Positions 16,716 to 25,400 are shown, counted from the first letter of the stretch. The stretch is DNA of 64,000 nucleotides from Gammaproteobacteria bacterium Milos-ODIII6 (GCA_029228645.1 JAPTHR010000010.1:1-64000); one strand, 5' to 3'. Notes: generated by a model from the sequence alone, not told the origin. Numbers and translations: made by a program.

Positions 16716-17891
16716 TCATCGCTCGATCTCGGGCGGGTAGGTATGCAGCGAGACCATCAGGCCGGCGACATTCGAGATGTTGACGTTGACGATCAGCTTT
16801 TCGAGGAGCGTCATCGCATGCGTGTAAGACGGGCCACGCACGTTGACGCGGCGCGGGTAGCCGCTGCCATCGGTGACCAGGTAATAGCCGTACTCGCCGC
16901 GCGAGCACTCGCCGCGCACGTAGGTTTCGCCGCGCGGGATCTTCCAGTGCAGCACGTTGGGCAGGGTCGCCATCACCTCACCCTGGCGCGGCATACGCGC
17001 AAGGATCTGGCGGATCAGGTCGACCGACATCAGCAGGTCGCGGCGACGCACGTCGGCGCGCGCATAGGTGTCTGATTCGGTCGCGATGACCGGTTCGAAG
17101 TCCAGCCGGTCGTAGACCAGGTAGGGTTGATCCCGACGGACATCCTTGGCCACGCCGGCACCGCGTGCGACCGGCCCGGTGATGCCGTACTCGTCGACCC
17201 ACGCCGGGTCCACGTACCCCAGGCCGACAGCGCGCTTCTTGAACACGGCGTTGCGGAACATGGTGTCGTAGACGTCCTGCAGGGTGCTCTCGATCTCCTG
17301 CAGGGTCTCTTCCATGCGCTGGTCGAAACCCTCCGGCAGGTCATCGCGGACACCGCCGGGCATGATGAACATGTGGTAGATGCGGGCGCCGGTCAGTTCC
17401 TCGAAGCGATCCAGCATCAGGTCCCGCGCGTAGGTGGTCCACTGGCCAATCACGCCTAGGCCGAAGGCGCCGGCCTGTCCGCCGAGGTACATCAGGTAGC
17501 TGTTGATCCGACCCATCTCGAGGATCAGGGTACGAATCCAGTCGGCCTTCTCCGGCACCTCGATGCCCGCCAGTTCCTCGACCGCGGCCGCATAGCAGTA
17601 CTCGTTGAAATCCGGCTCGGGCACGCAGATGCGGCACACGATCGGGAAGCACTGGATGAAGGTGCGCCGTTCCATCAGCTTTTCGAAGCCGCGGTGCAGG
17701 TAGCCGACATGGGTCTTGCCCTCGACCACCTCGTCGCCACACACGGTCAGTTCGACCGACATGTTGCCGGTGATGCCCGGGTGGTTCGGACCCTGCCACA
17801 GCTTCAGGTACTTGCCAGAGGTCAGGTCGATATCGAGGCTGCCATCGGCCCTGGCCTGCGGGTACTGGGAGCGATTCGAATACTCAGTCAT
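16716..17891 (-). CDS. NuoD/hydrogenase large-subunit-like protein (MbxL-like)
   Basis: This 391-residue member of the 49-kDa/NiFe large-subunit family shows HPGITGNMSVELTVCGDEVV, HRGFEKLMERRTF and MGRINSYLMYLGGQAGAFG. The N-terminal hydrogenase pair survives as CRIC (Cys86-Cys89). The C-terminal DPCxxC motif is replaced by NISNVAGLMVSLHTYPPEIER, so a complete NiFe site is impossible. That state fits Mbx/Mbs-type subunits and rules out hydrogenase activity. The start at 17891 overlaps the NuoC-like stop by 8 nt; a GTG at 17900 is an alternative. Confidence 0.9.
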   Translation of the reverse strand: MTEYSNRSQYPQARADGSLDIDLTSGKYLKLWQGPNHPGITGNMSVELTVCGDEVVEGKTHVGYLHRGFEKLMERRTFIQCFPIVCRICVPEPDFNEYCYAAAVEELAGIEVPEKADWIRTLILEMGRINSYLMYLGGQAGAFGLGVIGQWTTYARDLMLDRFEELTGARIYHMFIMPGGVRDDLPEGFDQRMEETLQEIESTLQDVYDTMFRNAVFKKRAVGLGYVDPAWVDEYGITGPVARGAGVAKDVRRDQPYLVYDRLDFEPVIATESDTYARADVRRRDLLMSVDLIRQILARMPRQGEVMATLPNVLHWKIPRGETYVRGECSRGEYGYYLVTDGSGYPRRVNVRGPSYTHAMTLLEKLIVNVNISNVAGLMVSLHTYPPEIER

Positions 17892-18423
17892 CCTGGCCAC
17901 CGTCGGGATAGAGTTGTTCCTTCATGTGGCGGGCCGGATCGCGGGTCTCGCGTCCGGCGCGCTCGGCGTAGGCCTCATGGGCATATTGCAGGGTGTCGAA
18001 GTCGCGCCGGTAGGGCGGCAGGTCGGCCCAGCCCTCGAGGATGAAGTCCTCGTTGACGCGCGGGCTGCCGGGAAAGTCGATGCCGAACATCTCGCGCAGC
18101 TCGCGCTGGTAGGTCGCGGCGGTCGGCCACAGCTCGTGAATGCTGTCCATGCTGGCATCCTCGCGCGGCAGCATCAGGCGCACGCCGATATCGCGTGCCT
18201 TGGCGCGGTCGTGGAGCAGGTAAGTCAACTGGAACCGGTCTTCCTCGATCCAGTCGACCGCGGTCAGCAGCACCAGGTGAGTAAAGCCCTCCAGGTCGCG
18301 CAGGTGCAGCAAAAGCGGCCGCAACTGCTCGCGTGCGACCGTGACAAAACACAGATCGGGCTTCTGCAGGACCCAATCGGTGAGGCCGAACGGTTCTTTC
18401 AGGCGGGCGTAAAGGGTTTCCAT
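17884..18423 (-). CDS. NuoC-like 30-kDa subunit (MbxK-like)
   Basis: This 179-residue protein carries the complex I 30-kDa signature ATYQRELREMFGIDFPGSP followed by LPPYRRDF. It is shorter than most free-standing NuoC proteins. It packs against the NuoD-like and NuoB-like subunits in the hydrophilic arm. It ends inside the NuoD-like start (8-nt overlap) and begins 19 nt after NuoB-like. Confidence 0.9.
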   Translation of the reverse strand: METLYARLKEPFGLTDWVLQKPDLCFVTVAREQLRPLLLHLRDLEGFTHLVLLTAVDWIEEDRFQLTYLLHDRAKARDIGVRLMLPREDASMDSIHELWPTAATYQRELREMFGIDFPGSPRVNEDFILEGWADLPPYRRDFDTLQYAHEAYAERAGRETRDPARHMKEQLYPDGGQDD

Positions 18424-18442
18424 CGTGTCTATACCGGTGGCC

Positions 18443-19162
18443 TCACCAACTGTAATCGGGCATGTCCCAGTCGCGGATCACGCGCTTCTGGTTGGTCTTG
18501 TACCAGTCGAAGTTCTCCGCGTAGCGGTTGGCCCCCTCGGCCTTGCCCGCGCGGATCAGTTTCTTGAGGTCGTCGAACCCCTGCAGCAGCGCCTCCGGGC
18601 GCGGCATGCAGCCGGTGATGTAGAGGTCGACCGGCATGTACTCGTCCAGGCACTTGATGGTGTTGTACGAATCCCAGTACATCCCGCCGTTAATGGTGCA
18701 GGAGCCGAGGCCGACCACGTACTTCGGGTTCTGCATCTGCTCGTAGGCGCGGATCGCCCGCTTGAGCGTCTTGACCGAGAGGTAGCCGGAGATCACCAGC
18801 AGATTGGCCTGGCGCGGCGTGGGTCGCCACTGGATGCCGTAGCGATAGGCATCGAAGCGCGGGGTCATCAGGGGTCGCATCTCGATCGCGCCGCAGCCGG
18901 TGCCGAAACCGAGGATCCAGAGCGACTCCGCGCGCGCCCAGTTGAACAGGTCCTCGATGATCCGGGTGTAGGCCGGTGTCTGGACCGTCGGCCCCGCCTG
19001 GCAGTAGTAGTCCTGCAGCGGGTCGATTCGGATCTCCTGGCCGTCCGGTGTCTTGACCGTGCGCGGCAGCAGTTCCTCGCGGACCGGGATGTCCTTCAGC
19101 GCTGTACGCTGTGGATGGTCGTTGGGGCGCCTGTCGAGGCGTTTTTCAAGTTCGTCTTTCAT
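18443..19162 (-). CDS. NuoB-like small subunit (MbxJ-like), altered N2 cysteine set
   Basis: This 239-residue NuoB/PSST-family protein would hold the terminal [4Fe-4S] cluster. Recognisable sites are FGTGCGAIEM, GLGSCTINGGMYWD and ITGCMPRPEAL. Complex I has a tandem Cys-Cys at the first site; here it is Cys-Gly (codons TGC GGC), leaving three of the four usual ligands. Another residue or solvent may be the fourth ligand. An N-terminal extension of about 70 residues is not found in short NuoB. The start at 19162 (MKDELE) lies in the duplicated segment. Confidence 0.88.
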   Translation of the reverse strand: MKDELEKRLDRRPNDHPQRTALKDIPVREELLPRTVKTPDGQEIRIDPLQDYYCQAGPTVQTPAYTRIIEDLFNWARAESLWILGFGTGCGAIEMRPLMTPRFDAYRYGIQWRPTPRQANLLVISGYLSVKTLKRAIRAYEQMQNPKYVVGLGSCTINGGMYWDSYNTIKCLDEYMPVDLYITGCMPRPEALLQGFDDLKKLIRAGKAEGANRYAENFDWYKTNQKRVIRDWDMPDYSW

Positions 19163-19536
19163 AGCAAAGTTAACCGCCAAGGACGCAAAGGTCGCAAAGG
19201 AAAACAAACGAACAGCTAACCGGGACCCGGTATTCTCTTCGCGTTCTTTGCGCACTTCGCGGTGAATTGACCATAGTCAGACTACCAGGATGGCCAGGAT
19301 GCCGAGTGGCACTGCCCAGATCAGGAACCAGCGCACCGATTTCAAGTTCGTCTTTCATAGCAAAGTTAACCGCCAAGGACGCAAAGGTCGCAAAGGAAAA
19401 CAAACGAACAGCTAACCGGGACCCGGTATTCTCTTCGCGTTCTTTGCGCACTTCGCGGTGAATTGACCATAGTCAGACCACCAGGATGGCCAGGATGCCG
19501 AGTGGCACTGCCCAGATCAGGAACCAGCGCACCGAT
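19144..19536. repeat. 196-bp tandem duplication
   Basis: Segment 19144-19339 is repeated directly at 19340-19535 with one difference (T at 19283, C at 19479). The unit holds the first codons of the NuoB-like gene, a palindromic repeat and the last codons of the NuoH-like gene. The first copy is therefore a fragment of both gene ends between two intact genes. Near identity shows a recent event, or an assembly artefact. Confidence 0.92.
19170..19267. repeat. Palindromic intergenic repeat (copy B; copy B' at 19366-19463)
   Basis: The left arm starts TTAACCGCCAAGGACGC and the right arm ends CTTCGCGGTGAA, imperfectly complementary. It shares arm sequence with copy A at 16565-16700. The interior is unrelated between A and B, so the arms define the element. 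Copy B' results from the local duplication. Confidence 0.6.
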
Positions 19537-20378
19537 TGTTCGACCTGAAAGCGCGGGAATACCACGCCCACGAAGACCGAGAACAGGTAGATCAGGAATA
19601 CCTTGAGGCAGAACACCGGCCAGCTCGCCGCGCCACCGAAGAACAGGTTCATGTACAGCACGATCTTGGCGATCGGCATGATCGCCCGGTTGGTCTGCAT
19701 CAGTGCCATATAGGACGAGTGGTATTCGGTCGGTGGGCCGATCGGGATCTCCTGCGGCGCCAGCACCACGTCGAACGGCGGGCGCATCATCGACCCCAGG
19801 AAGGACAGCATCGCGGCGGCAACGGCAAACGGATTGGTGAACGCGGTCCAGTTCGTGATGCCACCCTGCTGCGCGGCGACGATGTCGGTGATCGACAGGG
19901 TCTGGTACTGCAGCGCGACCGCGAATACGGCCAGCGCAAACGGCAGTTCGGCGGTGGTGACCTGCGAGAGTCCGCGGCTGATGCCGATGGTCGCATGCGG
20001 ATGACCGCTCTCGGCCGCGCCCAGCGCCATGCCGAGGGTGCCGAAGAACACGAAGTACAGTGCCAGTATCAGGTCGCCGGCAAACGACAGGTTGGAGAAC
20101 ATCTCCGAGGCGTAGATGGTCGGCACGAACAGCAGCAGTCCGATCCCGCCCGTCAGGCGGAACACCGGGCCGAGGTAGAACATGGTGCCGTGCGTGATCG
20201 AGCTGCGGATGCCGAAGTTCTTGATCAGGTCGAAATAGTTCTGCCAGATCGGGATGCCGTGGCGACGCCCGACGCGCGCGCCGATCTTCTGCATCAGGGC
20301 GGTCAACAGCATCCCGTAGTTGACCACGATGAACAGGGTCAGCAGGGAGTAGGGGATCATGATCCATTCAAACTGCAT
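19473..20378 (-). CDS. NuoH-like membrane anchor subunit (MbxM-like)
   Basis: This 301-residue protein has about eight helices and belongs to the NADH dehydrogenase subunit 1 family. The loop motif NYFDLIKNFGIRSS and RPPFDVVLAPQEIPIGPPTEY match the conserved quinone-channel/E-channel loops. It joins the hydrophilic arm to the antiporter part. It starts 3 nt after the double antiporter ends. The stop sits in the second copy of the 196-bp duplication. Confidence 0.92.
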   Translation of the reverse strand: MQFEWIMIPYSLLTLFIVVNYGMLLTALMQKIGARVGRRHGIPIWQNYFDLIKNFGIRSSITHGTMFYLGPVFRLTGGIGLLLFVPTIYASEMFSNLSFAGDLILALYFVFFGTLGMALGAAESGHPHATIGISRGLSQVTTAELPFALAVFAVALQYQTLSITDIVAAQQGGITNWTAFTNPFAVAAAMLSFLGSMMRPPFDVVLAPQEIPIGPPTEYHSSYMALMQTNRAIMPIAKIVLYMNLFFGGAASWPVFCLKVFLIYLFSVFVGVVFPRFQVEQSVRWFLIWAVPLGILAILVV

Positions 20379-20381
20379 CGT

Positions 20382-23300
20382 TCAGACTCCCCCTTTCAAG
20401 AGGTACACAACGACCACGAAGGCCAACAGGTGAATGGCGTAGACCTGCCCGTTGCCGGTGTAGAAGCGGCGCGACAGGTCGGCGGCGGTGTGCAGCAGAT
20501 CGACGATCGCACCCCAGAAACGTTCGAATAAGGGCCACTCGAGGAAGCCGAGCGCCTTGCGGTAGGAGGCATAGAAATTCCACGCGTAGTGGGTCGTCTC
20601 CGGCCGGTACGGGCGTTCTGCCGAGAACACGATATTGAACTGCTTGACCTTCTGCGCCTTGCGGTTGACCAACAGCAGCAGCGCAAACACCAGCGAGAAG
20701 ATCACACCGACGATCAGCATGATCGAGACCGGGCTCCAGTAGCCGAAATCGCTGGTGATGGTCAGACCTTCCCAGTTCAGCGCGCCCTGCGGCAGGAAGT
20801 TACTGATGTACGCATCGACGTGGCGCAGCGCCAGTCCCGGCACCAGCGCGAAGCCCAGCAGGCAGACCACGTAGATCATCTGCGGCAGGACCAGCCAGAA
20901 GGGCGCCTCCTTGATCAGGCGATGCTCGTCCTTCAGCTGACCGAGGAAGATGCTGTGGATCAGGCGGAACAGGTACAGGAAGGCGATCGGGCCCGAGAGG
21001 AAGACCAGGATCATGGGCAGCCGGTACTCGGACGTCATGATCGCGTTATAGAGGATCCAGCGACCGCCGAAGCCCGACAGCGGCGGCACGCCCGACATCG
21101 CGATGATGCCGATCAGCACCGCGATGAACGACAGCGGCATCAGGGTGATCAGGCCACCCATCTGGTACATCGCGCGGGTGCCGGTGCGCTTGGCCACGCC
21201 GCCCACCGAGAGGAACAGCATCGATTTGTAGATGTAATGGTTGATCACGAACATCAGCGCCATCAGCCAGCCGAGATGGTTCATCATCGCCAGGCCGAAC
21301 AGCGCATAGCCCATCTGTCCGATCGAGGAGTAGGCGAGCAGGCGTTTGGCATCCTCCTGGAAGACCGCCATAAGATTGCCGAGCAGCGCCGACAGGGCGC
21401 CGATCCACATCATCGCGTGGGTCAGGTCGAGGCCGTAGAACTCCTGCCGGCCCATGTGGATCAGCAACATGAACAGGCCGAACAGGCCGGCCTTTAGCAG
21501 GATTCCGGAGACCATCGGCGAGACGTCGGTCTCGGCCTCGGCGTGGGCGCCGGGCAGCCAGATGTGCAGCCCGATCGCCGCGGTCTTGGTCATGAAGCCG
21601 ATCGCCAGCAGCAGGAAGACCCAGGGGGCGAGCGGTTGCACCAGTTCGCCCAGCCCGGCGAGCGCGAACTGCGAGTTGCCCTGCGCCGCCAGGGCGAACC
21701 CGGTCAGGATCAGGAAGGCGCCGCCGAGCGAGAAAACCAGGTAGGAAAGGGCATGCGGTTCGGACTGGCGGCCCCGCAGAATGAGGAAGTACGAGCCGAT
21801 CGTGAGCGACTCCCAGGCGGCGAAGAAGGTGAACGAGTCTTCGGCCAGGATCAGCATCGCCAGCCCGGCGAACATCAGCATCGCCGAGGGATAGAAGCCG
21901 AGGCGACGGCCAGGTGTCTGGAAGCTTGCCAACAGGATCACCGCGCCGCCCGCCAGCACGATCAGGGCAAAGATCAGCTGCAGCGGGTCGTACGCGCTGT
22001 AGGTGGTCGCGAACCAGGCCAGCAGGCCGGCAATCGCGACGGCATTCTTGAGCCGCGCCGGCGCCCATTCGATCGCCAGGAACATCAAGGCAAACAGCAT
22101 CGGTGCCGCATGCAGCAGATTGGCATGCGGTGAGAGCTCGCCCCACAGGTAGGCGAGTGACCACCCGGCCAGGACCGCGATGCCGATCACGCCGTGCTTG
22201 TACAGCGAGGGGGCGACCGGCTCGGGATGCCTGTCGCGTTTGATCGTGTAGCCGAACCAGCGGAACAGGTAACCGGCCTCGACCAGCGCGCCGAACAGTA
22301 GCAGCGAGAGCAGCAGCAGGCGTCCCTCAGCGGCGATCAGGTGAACCAGTTCCCACTTGGCGTAGAAACCGGGGAAGGGCGGCAGGCCGATCAGCAATGC
22401 CAGGAAGCTGGCGAAAGCGAAGATCAGCAGTGGATTGCCCTGCAGCGCGCTCCAGGCGGTGAGTTCCCGTCCGCCGATCAGGCCGGAAAGCCAGAACAGG
22501 CCGGCCTTGCCGACCGCATGCGCCAGCAGCACGCCGCCGGCGACAAACAGATAGCTGTCACCGAGGATGTCCTGCTGGCCGGCGACGAAAACGATCAGGC
22601 CGATCTGCGCGACCGACGAATAGCCGAGCAGGCGACGGTCCACGTTCTGCGCCAGGGCGAACAGGTTGGCGCCAACGAAACTGACGATACCGATGATCGA
22701 GGCGACTTCCATCCAGGCCGGGCCGCCGATCGTCAGCAGCTTGTCGACCGCGACGAGCGCCGCCGAACCGGCCGCTGCGGACACCAGCGCCGAGAATGCC
22801 GGGTGGGCCGACTCGTAGATATCGAGTGCCCAGCCGTTGGCCGGGAAAAGTTTCAGCTCGGCAACGACGGCGATGAAGATCAGGAAGAACGCCAGCGCGC
22901 CGCCCTTGAGCAGCTGCTCGGAGGCGGCGGCCATGTCGTCGAGATTCAGCGACCCGGTCGCGTGGTAGGCGAAGATGATCCCGACCAGCATCAGGATCGA
23001 GACCACCTGCGAGGCGACCAGGTACTTGAAGCCCGCCGCCAGGGCGCGCGGGTCGCGTGACAGCAGGATCAGGCCGCCGGTCGAGATGACCGCCAGTTCG
23101 AAAAACACGAACAGGTTGAACAGGTCGCGGGTCATCACGATGCCGCTCAGCGCCATGCTGAAGATGAGCAGTACCGCCATCGCCCGGCGACCCTGGATGA
23201 ACAGCGTGTCCCTCAGGTAGAGCGCCGACAGCAGGCCGGTCAGGTTGATCAGCAGGACCATCGCGGCTTCGGCGATGCCGAGGCGCAGGTTGACCGCGAA

Positions 23301-23507
23301 GGGGGGCTGGGTGCCGGCGGTCAGTATGTCCACGGCTTGCACGGCACCGCTCGCAAGCCCCCACACCCAGGCGCCGGCCAGCGCGGTGGTGAAGGCCAAC
23401 ACCAACAGCGAAATCGTGTAGCTGGCCCTGCGCCAGGGGTCACGCAGCAGTCCGAGCAGGAAGGCGCCGCCCAGCGAAGCGGCGATGATGAAGATCGGGC
23501 TTACCAT
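20382..23507 (-). CDS. Fused double antiporter-like subunit (MbxH-MbxH' in one chain)
   Basis: This 1041-residue polypeptide is made of two complete proton-antiporter (NuoL/M/N, MrpD) modules. Module 1 (about 1-480) has Glu137 in FFELAV and Lys219 in AELKLF. Module 2 (about 490-920) has Glu566 in AAWESLTIGS, Lys641 in MTKTAA, Lys672 in LLKAG and the family motif HIWLPGAHAEAETDVSPMVSG. A charged C-terminal extension and one last helix follow (920-1041). Archaeal Mbx encodes two separate subunits here; I see no internal stop or frameshift. Role: ion translocation. Confidence 0.92.
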   Translation of the reverse strand: MVSPIFIIAASLGGAFLLGLLRDPWRRASYTISLLVLAFTTALAGAWVWGLASGAVQAVDILTAGTQPPFAVNLRLGIAEAAMVLLINLTGLLSALYLRDTLFIQGRRAMAVLLIFSMALSGIVMTRDLFNLFVFFELAVISTGGLILLSRDPRALAAGFKYLVASQVVSILMLVGIIFAYHATGSLNLDDMAAASEQLLKGGALAFFLIFIAVVAELKLFPANGWALDIYESAHPAFSALVSAAAGSAALVAVDKLLTIGGPAWMEVASIIGIVSFVGANLFALAQNVDRRLLGYSSVAQIGLIVFVAGQQDILGDSYLFVAGGVLLAHAVGKAGLFWLSGLIGGRELTAWSALQGNPLLIFAFASFLALLIGLPPFPGFYAKWELVHLIAAEGRLLLLSLLLFGALVEAGYLFRWFGYTIKRDRHPEPVAPSLYKHGVIGIAVLAGWSLAYLWGELSPHANLLHAAPMLFALMFLAIEWAPARLKNAVAIAGLLAWFATTYSAYDPLQLIFALIVLAGGAVILLASFQTPGRRLGFYPSAMLMFAGLAMLILAEDSFTFFAAWESLTIGSYFLILRGRQSEPHALSYLVFSLGGAFLILTGFALAAQGNSQFALAGLGELVQPLAPWVFLLLAIGFMTKTAAIGLHIWLPGAHAEAETDVSPMVSGILLKAGLFGLFMLLIHMGRQEFYGLDLTHAMMWIGALSALLGNLMAVFQEDAKRLLAYSSIGQMGYALFGLAMMNHLGWLMALMFVINHYIYKSMLFLSVGGVAKRTGTRAMYQMGGLITLMPLSFIAVLIGIIAMSGVPPLSGFGGRWILYNAIMTSEYRLPMILVFLSGPIAFLYLFRLIHSIFLGQLKDEHRLIKEAPFWLVLPQMIYVVCLLGFALVPGLALRHVDAYISNFLPQGALNWEGLTITSDFGYWSPVSIMLIVGVIFSLVFALLLLVNRKAQKVKQFNIVFSAERPYRPETTHYAWNFYASYRKALGFLEWPLFERFWGAIVDLLHTAADLSRRFYTGNGQVYAIHLLAFVVVVYLLKGGV

Positions 23508-23857
23508 TTGAGATCCGTGTACTGCGAGATGTCCAGCGTGCCCTTGGTCTTGAACAGCTTGTAGGCGTAAGCGAGCATCAGCGCCGTTACGCCGACGCCG
23601 ATCACGATCGCCGTCAGCACCAGGGCCTGCGGCACCGGATCGATGATCCGGGTGGTGGCCTCGGCGACCGGCACGGCCTCGTTCAGGATCGGTGCGGTAC
23701 GGCCATCCATGTAGCCCACCGCGACCAGCACCAGGTTGACCCCGGTATTGGCGACCGCGAACGCGACGATCATGCGCAGGATGTTGCGGTTGCTCAGCGC
23801 GCCGAACAGGCCGATCAGGATCAGCACGAATCCGGTGGCCATCGCGATCATTGCCAT
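23501..23857 (-). CDS. mnhC: MnhC/NuoK-like subunit (MbxG-like)
   Basis: This 118-residue protein has three helices (GFVLILIGLFGALSNRN; IVAFAVANTGVNLVLVAVGY; ALVLTAIVIGVGVTALMLAY), the MnhC/NuoK fold. The PQALVLTAIVIG stretch is the family hallmark. ATG at 23857 overlaps the MnhB stop (ATGA); a GTG one codon earlier is less likely. It overlaps the double-antiporter start by 7 nt. Confidence 0.92.
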   Translation of the reverse strand: MAMIAMATGFVLILIGLFGALSNRNILRMIVAFAVANTGVNLVLVAVGYMDGRTAPILNEAVPVAEATTRIIDPVPQALVLTAIVIGVGVTALMLAYAYKLFKTKGTLDISQYTDLKW

Positions 23858-24558
23858 CACAGTTCCTCCGTCTCGGAGAGGTTCAGCAGCATCGACGAGA
23901 ACTCGGCGCCGACCTTCAGTCCGACGAACGAGTAGATGACCGGGATCGCGCCGGCGGAGAAGAGCTCGCCCAGCGTGCCGGTCGGCAGGATGCGGTTGTC
24001 GAGAAAGCCGCCGGCCAGTGCGATGCCGAGCACGCCGATGAACACGAAAGCCAGGCCGGCAATCGACTCGACGATCGCGATCGTGCGGTGACCGAAGCGA
24101 CGCAGCGGGTGACTCAGCAGCATCAGCAGCATGCCGGAGGCGAGGATGGCGCCGCCCTGGAAGCCGCCGCCCGGGGTGAGGTGGCCGTGGCTGAACACAT
24201 AGGCGCCGAACAGCAGGATCAGCGGTAGCAGCAGGCGGGTGCCGGTCGCCAGCAGTTCCCCGGTGGGTGGCAGTTCGCGGTCTGGCTGCGACTGATCGTG
24301 GCGGTCACGTGCCAGAACGAGCCCGACGATCGCTGCGGTCAGGAACAACACGGTGACCTCGCCGAGCGTGTCCAGGCCGCGATAGGTGACGATGATCGCG
24401 GTGACGATGTTCGCGGCACCCAGGTCAGCGGCGGTGTTTTTCGCGTAGTAGTCGGCGGTGCGGTTGAGTTCGCTATCCGGCACATAGTCGAGCATCAGGC
24501 CGGCAAAGATCGCACCGAGGCCCGCGAGCAGCAGAATCAGGGTGAAACGCTTAATCAT
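23857..24558 (-). CDS. mnhB: MbhE-MnhB fusion subunit
   Basis: This 233-residue protein begins with an MbhE-like part (1-85; NIVTAIIVTYRGLDTLGEVT is the MrpA C-terminal/MbhE motif). It is followed by MnhB/MbhF (about 100-233; SHGHLTPGGGFQGGAILASG). In Mrp antiporters the first part belongs to the end of MrpA; in Mbh/Mbx operons it is usually separate. It overlaps neighbours at both ends, showing tight coupling. Confidence 0.9.
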   Translation of the reverse strand: MIKRFTLILLLAGLGAIFAGLMLDYVPDSELNRTADYYAKNTAADLGAANIVTAIIVTYRGLDTLGEVTVLFLTAAIVGLVLARDRHDQSQPDRELPPTGELLATGTRLLLPLILLFGAYVFSHGHLTPGGGFQGGAILASGMLLMLLSHPLRRFGHRTIAIVESIAGLAFVFIGVLGIALAGGFLDNRILPTGTLGELFSAGAIPVIYSFVGLKVGAEFSSMLLNLSETEEL

Positions 24559-24805
24559 GTTCGCCCCGGCGCACCCGGCCGAGTACGAAAAAGAACAGGA
24601 AGGTCGTCAGGCCGCTGCCGATCGCTGCCTCGGTCATGGCCACGTCGGGCGCGCCGAGCAGCAGAAACATCACCGAGGCCAGCAGACTGGCCAGACCGGC
24701 GGCGAGGATGGAAATCCCCAGGCTGCGCCTGCCGCGGGTCGCCATGATGGCCGACACCACCATCGCGATCGCGAGCAGCAGGGCGATGCCGATACTCAGG
24801 GTCAT
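24551..24805 (-). CDS. MbhD-like (DUF4040) subunit
   Basis: This 84-residue, three-helix protein has the MbhD/MrpA-C signature LLGAPDVAMTEAAIGSGL. It corresponds to a piece of the MrpA C-terminus encoded separately, as in archaeal Mbh and Mbx operons. The start at 24805 overlaps the MnhG stop (ATGA). The stop overlaps the next start by 8 nt. Confidence 0.9.
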   Translation of the reverse strand: MTLSIGIALLLAIAMVVSAIMATRGRRSLGISILAAGLASLLASVMFLLLGAPDVAMTEAAIGSGLTTFLFFFVLGRVRRGEHD

Positions 24806-25140
24806 GGCCTTTCTCCGAGGTCGTCCTCGAGTTGATCGACCACCGTGGCCGGCGATTTGCGTGTGCCGGTGCGGTGCGCGGCGCGAGCCAGTACCTGCGA
24901 GGAGAGCGGGTTGGTGAACAGCAGGAAAACACCGATCAACAGCAGCTTGAGGCTCCATTCCGGATGCAGGAAGCCAACCCCGACCAGGCTCAGCAGGGTG
25001 CCCAGGGTGGTAGCCTTGGTGCCGGCCTGAATGCGGTTGTAGATGTCCGGCATGCGCACCAGGCCGAGTCCGCCGAGCAGCAGAAAACTGGTGCCGGCGA
25101 GCAGCAGCAGGGCGCCGATGAGGTCGAGTATCGCGCCCAT
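24802..25140 (-). CDS. mnhG: MnhG-like subunit (MbhC-like)
   Basis: This 112-residue PhaG/MnhG protein has the hallmark GLVRMPDIYNRIQAGTKATT between helices one and two. The C-terminal tail is hydrophilic (TGTRKSPATVVDQLEDDLGE). Start and stop overlap the neighbours, in frame order F-G-D as in archaeal Mbx. Confidence 0.92.
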   Translation of the reverse strand: MGAILDLIGALLLLAGTSFLLLGGLGLVRMPDIYNRIQAGTKATTLGTLLSLVGVGFLHPEWSLKLLLIGVFLLFTNPLSSQVLARAAHRTGTRKSPATVVDQLEDDLGERP

Positions 25141-25400
25141 CAGAAGCCCCTCTCCAGGAAGCGGGCGACCACGATCACCCCGAGGAAGGACAGCAGGGCA
25201 TAAACCAGTGCGACGTCGAGGTAGATCCCGCGTTCGGCGGCCAGCGCGGCGAAAAGGATGCCGGTGATCGAGACGATGGTCAGTCCATCGAAGGCGATGA
25301 TCCGGTCAACAGGGCTCGGCCCCTTGATGAAGCGCCATAGCACCAGGAGAAAGGCGACGCCGGCGATGATCGCCGCCAGGCTTACCAGCGCCTCAGCCAT
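25140..25400 (-). CDS. mnhF: MnhF-like subunit (MbhB-like)
   Basis: This 86-residue, three-helix MrpF/PhaF protein shows KGPSPVDRIIAFDGLT and YLDVALVYALLSFLG, both family hallmarks. It overlaps MnhE by 8 nt and MnhG by 1 nt (TGATG). Confidence 0.92.
   Translation of the reverse strand: MAEALVSLAAIIAGVAFLLVLWRFIKGPSPVDRIIAFDGLTIVSITGILFAALAAERGIYLDVALVYALLSFLGVIVVARFLERGF

Noticed and set aside
16716-18423. NiFe hydrogenase
   Set aside because: Only the N-terminal Cys pair remains; the C-terminal DPCxxC and any maturation genes are missing.
19366-20367. Minus-strand open frame of 333 codons overlapping the NuoH-like gene
   Set aside because: Out-of-frame shadow of the NuoH-like gene; Asp/Arg/His-rich composition, no membrane helices.
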